Below, piece by piece: positions 52,981-64,000 of a stretch of DNA of 64,000 bases. The DNA lies in assembly GCF_038593855.1 (NCBI RefSeq), contig NZ_CP151996.1, positions 2,108,001-2,172,000 on the forward strand, in the 5' to 3' direction. The DNA is from Lysinibacillus sp. FSL M8-0337 (GTDB lineage Bacteria; Bacillota; Bacilli; Bacillales_A; Planococcaceae). Position numbers and translations under genes: made by a program. The stretch's first letter is position 1; each line of letters begins with the position of its first letter. The notes under the pieces were generated by a model. That model searched no databases, was not told the DNA's origin, and saw nothing but the letters and a program-made list of their open reading frames with translations.

Positions 52981-54528
52981 TTAATGTTTAGTTCTTTTTT
53001 CGTAATATTGTTGTTCTCGGACATTATTTTGTTGACTAACGAGTCGTGGTCTTGTAAATAACTTTCTACGTGGGAATAAGACCATCGCATCTTTTTGATC
53101 TTTCACAATTAATGGCCCGAATGGACTCATATAGGGAACACCAAAAGATCTTAAACTACATAAATGAAGAATAATCATCATAATGCCGAACATCACCCCA
53201 AATAAACCAAAAATCGCAGCTAATATCATAAGAGGGAAGCGCAGGACACGAATCGTGTTTGATAAGCCGTAAGAAGGAAACAGGAAGCTACAAATGGCTG
53301 TTAATGATACGATAATGACCATCACTGCGGATACTACGCCCGCTTCTACGGCAGCTTGTCCGATTACTAACGTACCAACAATGGATACGGCTGGACCAAT
53401 CGTTCTTGGCATTCGTAGACCTGCCTCACGCAATATTTCAAAGGCAACTTCCATAATTAGCGCTTCAACGACGGCGGGGAAGGGCACGCCTTCTCGCTGT
53501 GAAGCGATACTAATAAGCATCGGCGTCGGTAGCATTTCTTGATGAAAGGTCGTAATAGCCACGTATAAAGAAGGCATAATTAATGCAAGCAAAATACCAA
53601 AAAAACGTAAAAGGCGGATTAGAGAACTAATAATCCAATTTTGGTAATAATCTTCTGCAGCTTGTAAAAAGGATGTAAATACGACAGGGACGGTTAACAC
53701 TAGAGGTGTGCCATCCACTAATATTGCAATTCGACCTTCTAATAATTCACCGGCAATAACATCTGGGCGTTCTGTATTATAAACCATTGGAAATATGGAA
53801 AATTTCGAGTCCTGAATAAAATCCTCTAAATATCCAGTTTCTAATACGCCATCAATTTTAATTTTATCTAGGCGGTCAAGCACCTCTTGTACAATTTTGT
53901 CATTTGCTATGCCATTGATATACATAACAGCTACATCTGTTTGGGTTACCTCTCCTATGACCCGAGATTTTATCCAAAGATTAGGACTTTTTATTTTACG
54001 ACGAATGAGTGCTGTGTTGGTCCGTAATGTTTCCGTAAAAGACTCTCTGGGCCCTCTAATCACAGATTCTGTTTGTGGCTCGGTGACGGCTCGATCTTTT
54101 GCGCTTTTAGTATCTGTCGCAATTGCCACGGATTGCCCTTCTATGACAATGACGGTCTCACCATTTAAAATGGACGTAAATAACGCGGTAAAATCATAAA
54201 GATCTTTCACATCACCTACCGCTAAACATTGTTTTTTCATATAGTCGTTTATGTTGTCAATTGTATTTTCCGGTTCGTTGTCAATTTCAAACAGTAGATT
54301 TTCTAGTATAAAATCCGTAATTACCGTTTTGTCGGATATGCCATCAATGTTAATAATAGCGATGGCCAAACAATCAAGTTTGTCGATAATCATTTCACGA
54401 ATAATCACATCATTACTATGACCAAGTGCTTCTTTGATGGTAAAAATATTTTCTGAAAGAGAAGTGTGCAGTAAATTCGTTGCTGGATTTTGCTGTTGGG
54501 AGGTATTGTTGTTTTCTGAAACGGGCAT
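52981..54528 (-). CDS. Spore germinant receptor, A subunit
   Basis: 515 residues. A soluble N-terminal domain of ~240 residues is followed by four or five helices and a cytoplasmic tail. 'TDVAVMYINGIANDKIVQEV', 'EGRIAILVDGTPLVLTVP' and 'SIASQREGVPFPAVVEALIM' are family signatures. It is first in the operon (A-C-D-B). Recent models treat A subunits as ligand-gated ion channels. GGAGGAAT precedes the ATG. Confidence 0.95.
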   Translation of the reverse strand: MPVSENNNTSQQQNPATNLLHTSLSENIFTIKEALGHSNDVIIREMIIDKLDCLAIAIINIDGISDKTVITDFILENLLFEIDNEPENTIDNINDYMKKQCLAVGDVKDLYDFTALFTSILNGETVIVIEGQSVAIATDTKSAKDRAVTEPQTESVIRGPRESFTETLRTNTALIRRKIKSPNLWIKSRVIGEVTQTDVAVMYINGIANDKIVQEVLDRLDKIKIDGVLETGYLEDFIQDSKFSIFPMVYNTERPDVIAGELLEGRIAILVDGTPLVLTVPVVFTSFLQAAEDYYQNWIISSLIRLLRFFGILLALIMPSLYVAITTFHQEMLPTPMLISIASQREGVPFPAVVEALIMEVAFEILREAGLRMPRTIGPAVSIVGTLVIGQAAVEAGVVSAVMVIIVSLTAICSFLFPSYGLSNTIRVLRFPLMILAAIFGLFGVMFGIMMIILHLCSLRSFGVPYMSPFGPLIVKDQKDAMVLFPRRKLFTRPRLVSQQNNVREQQYYEKRTKH

Positions 54529-54673
54529 TTATATTCCTCCTCAGAGTATAGATTGACTAGTATGAGGATGGTCAATTTTGCGAATAGCTAAACCAAACCG
54601 AGAAAACTTAAGATGGTTTAGTCTTGAAATAAAAAAACAGTATTTCCTTTCAATAGAGAAAGGAAATACTGTG

Positions 54674-54964
54674 TTATTTTATATAGTCATACTTTAATTC
54701 GTGAAGTTGTTCGTCTACATCAACGTGTAAGTTATAATCGTTAAAAAACCATAGATCTTTTTCGTCAATATAGTATGTTACATCGTCTACTACTGTTTGA
54801 ACGCCTATCTCAATTGGTTCTTCACGTGTCATCCCTAGGGAAAAACCTTCATGAAAGGGACTTGAGCCGCCATATCTAGCGTAAAAGCGAATTGAATCAC
54901 CTTTTTCGACTTCCATTTCATTTTTAAACCATTGTAAAGCTTGCGCTGTCAATGCGATATTCAT
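54674..54964 (-). CDS. HesB/YneR-family protein
   Basis: 96 residues. The HesB-like fold is recognisable from 'MNIALTAQALQWFKNEM' and 'SPFHEGFSLGM', but the cysteines that bind Fe-S in IscA are absent, as in YneR-type members. ATG 54964 follows AAAGGAG; the longer frame overlaps plsY. It lies 3' of plsY, possibly in one transcript. Confidence 0.85.
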   Translation of the reverse strand: MNIALTAQALQWFKNEMEVEKGDSIRFYARYGGSSPFHEGFSLGMTREEPIEIGVQTVVDDVTYYIDEKDLWFFNDYNLHVDVDEQLHELKYDYIK

Positions 54965-54983
54965 GCGAGAACTCCTTTCGTTT

Positions 54984-55586
54984 TTAAAGCCATTTAACTT
55001 TTGGCTCCGTGCCATTTTTAATGCGCGAAATATTTGCTCGGTGTCGATAAATGATAAAGGTAAATAAAAAGGCTACTAAAATCCCTAATGCAAAATCGCC
55101 TGTCACAAAAAAATAGATTATCGAATAGATTAATGCTACAAGTGCCGCAATCATTGATGTGAGGCTGACAATTTTCGTGAGCTTTAATGTTACGATAAAA
55201 GTGATGAATAGTAAAATGAATAAAGGCCAAGAATAGCCTAGAAGGACGCCCGCTGAAGTGGCAACCGCTTTACCGCCACGGAAACTTGCAAAGATAGGGA
55301 ACATATGTCCAATGACCGCAACAAGCCCTAGAATAAGTGAGTGAATTGTGACATCAGCAAATACTGGTAGTGTCACTAGTAACACGGCTGCTGTGCCTTT
55401 TAAAACATCCATAACCGTCACCACTAAACCCGCTTTTTTCCCTAATATACGGAAAGTATTGGTAGCCCCTAAATTGCCGCTACCATGCTCGCGAATATCT
55501 GTTTTGTAAAATATTTTGCCAATCCATAACCCGGAAGGTATAGAGCCGATAAGATAGGCACATAAAATAATAAGTCCGTTTAACAT
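54984..55586 (-). CDS. plsY: Glycerol-3-phosphate acyltransferase PlsY
   Basis: 200 residues with five to seven helices. The three conserved loops 'GSIPSG', '[12 protein letters not shown]' and '[18 protein letters not shown]' bind acyl-phosphate and glycerol-3-phosphate, the first step of phospholipid synthesis. ATG 55586 is preceded by AAGGAG. It is divergent from parE, as in B. subtilis and relatives. Confidence 0.96.
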   Translation of the reverse strand: MLNGLIILCAYLIGSIPSGLWIGKIFYKTDIREHGSGNLGATNTFRILGKKAGLVVTVMDVLKGTAAVLLVTLPVFADVTIHSLILGLVAVIGHMFPIFASFRGGKAVATSAGVLLGYSWPLFILLFITFIVTLKLTKIVSLTSMIAALVALIYSIIYFFVTGDFALGILVAFLFTFIIYRHRANISRIKNGTEPKVKWL

Positions 55587-55599
55587 AGGTGGACTCCTT

Positions 55600-56160
55600 T
55601 CATCCAAATAATAACACTTGGTACTAATAGTTTGTAACAAGTATTTTACACTTTTTCTCTTTAATCTACAATGATATGAAGGAGATTTCATCATGAGCCT
55701 TGAATTCAATACAAAAGGAAATAGTACTTTATGATTTCAAAAGTCACAGGCTTATAATAGCTTATGTACGGTTATTCGGAACTAGTATTGTATTAATACC
55801 TAAGCGCTTTCTTAAAATATAGGTAAAATGGCAATTTTGTCAATCACACATTCCTTTGGTAGAATAGAAGTCTATCTGTAATTTCTCTTGTGAAGCTATT
55901 AAAAATCATCACTCAACAAAAAAGCCTACCACTGATGTTTTTGGTATGCTGGAGTGTTCAGTAATTAGAAGGCGTTCAATGCTCACTTTAGTGAAGATAG
56001 CGCCTCCTACAGTTGTTGTGGATTTTGTTTGGTAGTCAAGGCAGTAAGCTTATAATATTTGCTGACATTCATGACAGTAGCCTACCCTTGATTGGCCTCT
56101 AAACATAGTTCATAGAAGCAATTACGTTGTAGCGAAATTAAAAATTATATATATCTGTCA
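55600..56160. other. Long intergenic region between plsY and parE
   Basis: No gene is seen. Around 55965-56015 there is a stem-loop with outer arms AGGCG / GCGCCT and an inner TCACT-TT-AGTGA hairpin. A second pair of complementary segments is TACC / GGTA near 55928-55947. It could hold a structured RNA or an old repeat element; I do not recognise a family. Confidence 0.4.
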
Positions 56161-56167
56161 CTAGCTA

Positions 56168-60647
<4,480 letters not shown>

Positions 60648-60653
60648 TTCATT

Positions 60654-60687
60654 AGCCCATGTTCTTTTATAGAACTGGGCTTTTTTT
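60654..60687 (+). terminator. Terminator after parC
   Basis: AGCCCA-T-GTTCT pairs with AGAAC-TGGGCT around a short loop, followed by seven T. Confidence 0.85.
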
Positions 60688-60802
60688 CATCCAGCGGCTC
60701 CATGGGAAAATAAATTATCAAAGTAAGGGGGATTAAAAAATACGAGCTTGTCATTTGAAGATACATAGGGGTATAATAATCAACGAAAAGTTCATAAGTT
60801 AA

Positions 60803-60899
60803 GAATGTAGGGGGGCTGGAAGTTGCCAGCTGAGATTGCGTCCGTTCAGATGCTGACCCTTTGAACCTGATTTGGCTCGTACCAGCGTAGGGAACATCT
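60803..60899 (+). promoter_or_regulatory. TPP (thi-box) riboswitch
   Basis: The aptamer includes 'GGGGGGCTGG', the conserved 'CTGAGA' of the pyrimidine sensor and 'ACCTGATTTGGCTCGTACCA' with 'GCGTAGGGAA'. It precedes a thiamine-precursor transporter operon and would switch it off at high TPP. Confidence 0.95.
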
Positions 60900-60939
60900 A
60901 TTCAAAAATATTCGTACACTATTTTTTGATACCGTTTGC

Positions 60940-60970
60940 AAACGCCTGGGATAATTCCTAGGCGTTTTTT
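60940..60970 (+). terminator. Riboswitch-associated terminator
   Basis: AAACGCCTGGGA pairs with TCCTAGGCGTTT (small loop) and is followed by TTTTGTTT. It is the likely expression platform of the TPP riboswitch. Confidence 0.8.
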
Positions 60971-61111
60971 GTTTAAGGATGATCCATTTACCTATAAGCA
61001 TATAGAAAACAATTAGAATGGCCTGCAAATGGATTAAAACAGCATACGCTTTTCTTCTGGTGAAACATTCAATCATGAACACTTTCAAATTACTTGCTAG
61101 GAGGATATAGC

Positions 61112-62110
61112 ATGAAAAAATGGTTATTCATTATGGTTGCTGCACTATTGACATTAGTTGGGTGTAGCGAAAAAGGGGACAAAAAAGAGGAAGCCAGTTC
61201 AGAGAAGAAAGTATCCGTTGTACTGGACTGGACACCTAATACGAATCATACGGGGCTTTATGTGGCGCAAAAGCTTGGCTATTTTAAAGAGCAAGGCTTA
61301 GACGTAGAGATTATTTTACCAGGTGATGCAGGTGCTGATCAGCTTGTGGCGTCTGGGAAAGCAGAGTTTGGTGTAAGCATCCAAGAAGGCATTACGCAAG
61401 CTCGTGTACAAGGTGTGCCGCTTGTTTCGATTGCGGCAATTATTCAGCATAATACTTCAGGCTTTGCATCACTTGCTTCAAAAGGCATTACATCACCAAA
61501 AGATTATGAAGGAAAAACCTATGGTGGCTGGGGTGCTCCAGTGGAACAAGCGGTTTTACAGTCATTGATGAAAGCAGACAATGCTGATATCAATAAATTA
61601 GATATCGTCAATGCGGGAGATATCGACTTTTTCACAATGATGCAAAAGGATATTGACTTTGCGTGGATTTATTATGCTTGGACAGGTATTGAGGCAGAGC
61701 TTCGTGGGGAAAAGTTAAATATGCAGTATTTAACCGACTATAGTGAGCAGCTCGATTATTATACACCTGTATTGGCAACGAATGAAAAGATGATAAAGGA
61801 TAATCCTGATGTCGTAAAGGCATTTGTTGCGGCAACTACAAAAGGCTATGAATATGCGATAGCGCATCCAAGTGAAGCGGCTGATATTTTACTTGAAGCA
61901 GTACCTGATTTGGATAAAGAGCTTGTGCATAAAAGTCAGGAATGGTTAGCGGGTAAATATCAAGACGATGCGGCGCAATGGGGAGAACAAAAGTTAGCAG
62001 TTTGGGAAAACTATGCGGACTGGATGACAAAGAATAACGTTTTAGAAGGCGACTTTAATGCACAACAAGCATTTACTAACGATTTCTTACCAAAGAAAGG
62101 AGCGAAATAA
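61112..62110 (+). CDS. thiY: Thiamine-precursor ABC transporter, binding lipoprotein (ThiY-like)
   Basis: 332 residues. A lipoprotein signal ends 'LTLVGC'. The NMT1/THI5-like domain begins 'VVLDWTPNTNHTGLYVAQKL', typical of proteins that bind formylaminopyrimidine (ThiY) or HMP-type precursors. ATG 61112 follows AGGAGG. Gene order (Y, thiamine-binding protein, X, Z) and the TPP riboswitch support the role; the exact pyrimidine is unproven. Confidence 0.88.
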   Translation: MKKWLFIMVAALLTLVGCSEKGDKKEEASSEKKVSVVLDWTPNTNHTGLYVAQKLGYFKEQGLDVEIILPGDAGADQLVASGKAEFGVSIQEGITQARVQGVPLVSIAAIIQHNTSGFASLASKGITSPKDYEGKTYGGWGAPVEQAVLQSLMKADNADINKLDIVNAGDIDFFTMMQKDIDFAWIYYAWTGIEAELRGEKLNMQYLTDYSEQLDYYTPVLATNEKMIKDNPDVVKAFVAATTKGYEYAIAHPSEAADILLEAVPDLDKELVHKSQEWLAGKYQDDAAQWGEQKLAVWENYADWMTKNNVLEGDFNAQQAFTNDFLPKKGAK

Positions 62111-62404
62111 ATGGCGAATTCATTAATTAGTGTACAAATCATACCTAAAACAGAAAAATATGAGGATGTGATCCCATTTGTGGATGCGGCGATTGCTGTG
62201 ATTGATGCTTCTGGTGTGCACTATGAGGTGCATCCACTGGAAACAACAATGGAGGGTGAATTATCCACTTTGTTACAAATTATAGAACAGATGAATAAAA
62301 AGATGATTGACTTAGGCGCTATCAATGTTATTACACAAGTGAAAATTTTATATCAGCCAGCCGGCATTACGATGGGGACATTGACGGAGAAATATCGAGG
62401 GTGA
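62111..62404 (+). CDS. Thiamine-binding protein of the PF01910 family
   Basis: 97 residues of the MTH1187/YkoF-like ferredoxin-fold family ('LISVQIIPKTEKYEDVIPFV', 'YEVHPLETTMEGEL'). Members bind thiamine or its precursors in the cytoplasm. It begins directly after the thiY stop codon and ends in a GTGA overlap with the permease gene. Confidence 0.88.
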   Translation: MANSLISVQIIPKTEKYEDVIPFVDAAIAVIDASGVHYEVHPLETTMEGELSTLLQIIEQMNKKMIDLGAINVITQVKILYQPAGITMGTLTEKYRG

Positions 62405-63174
62405 AACAGGTAATTATGAAAGGAAGGTCGATTATTTTTATCGCCTTCCTCTTATTCATATGGGAACTTATTATACGAATAGCTGATATCCCTCATTGGC
62501 TATTGCCAGCGCCAAGTGCCATTATGATTGAAGGTATTGAATCGTTTTCAACGTTTAGTCCCCATGTTTGGGCCACGATTCAACTAGCATTACTAGGACT
62601 TGCGATTGGTGTGATTTGTGGCTTAAGCGTTGCGGTATTTTTACATCGCTCATCAACAATAAGAGCGTTTGTTTATCCTATTCTCATTGTGTCTCAAAAT
62701 GTGCCAGTGCTCGTTTTAGCGCCATTATTAATTATTTGGTTTGGCTTCGGCCTATTACCCAAGCTGATTATTATTTGTCTCGTTTGCTTCTTTCCAATCG
62801 TTATCGCGGCGATGGATGGGTTTAGGCAAACCTCTGCTGAGCTCAAACATTATTTTGCAATGATTGGTGCTACGAAAGGGCAAACATTTTGGAAATTAGA
62901 ATGGCCTTATGCTTATCCATCCATCTTTTCCGGTATTAAGATTGCGGCGACCTACAGTGTGATGGGAGCGGTCATAGCAGAATGGCTTGGTGCAAAAAAG
63001 GGAATTGGTGTTTATATGACGCTCGCACAATCATCGTTTCGAACGGATCGCGTCTTTGTAGCGATATTTGCGATTGTCTTATTAAGTTTATTGTTATTTA
63101 GTGTGATTCGTTTTGTAGAAAAGCTTGTTGTAAAGGGGAGGGGCGCACATGCTGAACATTCAAGACATATCTAA
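62401..63174 (+). CDS. thiX: Thiamine-precursor ABC transporter permease (ThiX-like)
   Basis: 257 residues with about six helices. The cytoplasmic EAA loop reads 'MIGATKGQTFWKLEWPYAYP'. A GTG at 62401 overlaps the previous stop; an ATG at 62416 is also possible. It overlaps thiZ by 26 bp. Confidence 0.9.
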   Translation: MKQVIMKGRSIIFIAFLLFIWELIIRIADIPHWLLPAPSAIMIEGIESFSTFSPHVWATIQLALLGLAIGVICGLSVAVFLHRSSTIRAFVYPILIVSQNVPVLVLAPLLIIWFGFGLLPKLIIICLVCFFPIVIAAMDGFRQTSAELKHYFAMIGATKGQTFWKLEWPYAYPSIFSGIKIAATYSVMGAVIAEWLGAKKGIGVYMTLAQSSFRTDRVFVAIFAIVLLSLLLFSVIRFVEKLVVKGRGAHAEHSRHI

Positions 63175-63898
63175 GTCTTTTGGCTCGCTTGAAGTGGTGT
63201 ATAATTTATCCTTTACAGTACAGGAAGGTGAATTTGTGGCAATTATTGGCCCTTCAGGTAGCGGCAAAAGCACACTCTTTCAATTGATAGGAGGAATAAC
63301 GCCTGTCGATCACGGCGCTATTTTGTTAGATGGAGACAATATTCAACGAAAAACGGGCATCATTGGCTATATGCCCCAACAACCTTGCTTATTACCGTGG
63401 CGGACGATATTAGAAAATGTCATGATTGTTGAAGAATTGCAGCGTCGTCCGAATAAAGAGCTTGCCAAAGCGTGGCTAGAAAAGGTTGGTCTTGCTTCGT
63501 TTGAAAATGCTTATCCGCATGCATTATCAGGAGGTATGCAGCAACGTGTATCATTTTTGCGCGCTATCGTCAGTGGGAAACCGATACTATGCTTAGATGA
63601 ACCTTTTTCAGCGCTCGATGAGTTTACAAGATTAGAAATGCAGGCATGGCTGTTATCTATTTGGGAGGAACATAAAAAATCTATTCTATTCGTGACACAT
63701 AGTATTGAAGAAGCGCTATTTTTAGCGGATCGCATTATTGTATTAACGAAACGTCCAGCGACGGTTAAGGAAGAAATCATTGTGCCGTTTGCACGACCAC
63801 GTTCCGAGGAAATTCGCCATTCCACTCAATTTACACAGTTAAAACAACAACTTTTTCAGTATTTAAAGGAAGAAAAGGACGATGCATATGTTGATTGA
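63149..63898 (+). CDS. thiZ: Thiamine-precursor ABC transporter ATPase (ThiZ-like)
   Basis: 249 residues. Walker A 'GPSGSGKST', the Q-loop 'GYMPQQPCLLPWRTILEN', signature 'LSGGMQQRVSFLRAI' and Walker B 'ILCLDEPFSALD' are intact. It resembles SsuB/TauB/ThiZ nitrate-taurine-type ATPases. It overlaps the next gene by 11 bp. Confidence 0.9.
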   Translation: MLNIQDISKSFGSLEVVYNLSFTVQEGEFVAIIGPSGSGKSTLFQLIGGITPVDHGAILLDGDNIQRKTGIIGYMPQQPCLLPWRTILENVMIVEELQRRPNKELAKAWLEKVGLASFENAYPHALSGGMQQRVSFLRAIVSGKPILCLDEPFSALDEFTRLEMQAWLLSIWEEHKKSILFVTHSIEEALFLADRIIVLTKRPATVKEEIIVPFARPRSEEIRHSTQFTQLKQQLFQYLKEEKDDAYVD

Positions 63899-64000
63899 TG
63901 CACATATTCATTTAGATCAGTATCAAGAAGAAGAAGTACATTTGCTACTTGATGAGGCGCAAATGGTTATAGCGGTCAGTATGGACTTACAATCTTGTGA
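63888..64000 (+). CDS. TatD-family metal-dependent hydrolase, 5' part
   Basis: The window ends within the gene; 37 codons are visible, starting MLIDAHIHLDQYQEEEVH. The 'DAHIHLD' metal motif near the N-terminus is that of TatD-type amidohydrolases. AAAGGAC lies upstream of ATG 63888. It is part of the thi operon by overlap, where TatD-like genes are often found in Bacillales. Confidence 0.75.
   Translation, partial: MLIDAHIHLDQYQEEEVHLLLDEAQMVIAVSMDLQSC

Overview
The window looks like a chromosomal segment of a low-GC, spore-forming member of the Bacillales, most likely Lysinibacillus or a close relative. The reasons are AT-rich DNA with strong AAGGAGG-type ribosome binding sites, a gerA-type germinant receptor operon, a Ku/LigD pair, T-box, SAM-I and TPP riboswitches, a CcpC-like aconitase promoter, and a meso-diaminopimelate dehydrogenase gene of the kind classically known from Bacillus (now Lysinibacillus) sphaericus. 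This assignment is an inference from gene content; no database search was possible.

Layout. 0-9.1 kb: csaA, a WYL regulator divergent from a DHFR-fold reductase, a beta-lactamase-fold hydrolase, divergent ku and ligD, an MBL-fold hydrolase and a chemotaxis receptor. 9.1-17 kb: aconitase behind a CcpC-type control region, a two-gene permease system under a Fur-family-like box, a DJ-1/PfpI protein, an Lrp regulator, and an ECF sigma factor with its membrane partner. 17-25.3 kb: an accessory island. It holds a frameshifted DUF2785 gene, an orphan isoleucine T-box with only the 5' end of ileS, decayed ABC and transporter fragments, an Rgg regulator, and a small biosynthetic cluster. The cluster runs on the minus strand: a 29-codon precursor peptide (24384-24473, absent from ordinary ORF calls), a hairpin, an M50 membrane protease, an arginase-family enzyme, an LpxL-like acyltransferase and an MFS exporter. 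It is bounded or interrupted by TnpB and IS3 remnants.

25.4-33.2 kb: LysE exporter divergent from a MocR regulator, a region of very small secreted or membrane peptides (two of them overlooked 24- and 27-residue ORFs), a secreted protein with a duplicated promoter, an MFS/Crp divergent pair, and ddh behind a perfect palindrome. 33.3-46.5 kb: a large MalT-like regulator with a C-terminal SARP/BTAD half, followed by a complete Liv-type ABC importer and a KAS III-like, hydrolase, SDR and acyl-CoA ligase set. This looks like an uptake and catabolic operon for an unidentified acid. Its promoter carries a tandem 11-bp repeat matching the geometry of SARP operators. 46.5-50.4 kb: a 21-bp-period repeat, the yhdT-panF pantothenate symporter, a GIY-YIG protein and SAM-I-controlled metA. 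50.4-55.6 kb: the germinant receptor operon (A, C, small D, B), a HesB-like protein and plsY. 56.2-60.6 kb: parE-parC. 60.8-64 kb: a TPP-riboswitch-controlled thiamine-precursor ABC transporter with a thiamine-binding protein, then the start of a TatD-family gene cut by the window end.

The best candidate for an undescribed system is the Rgg / short peptide / M50 / arginase / acyltransferase / MFS cluster at 19.2-24.5 kb. From domain logic it could make an ornithine-containing, acylated ribosomal peptide or signal.
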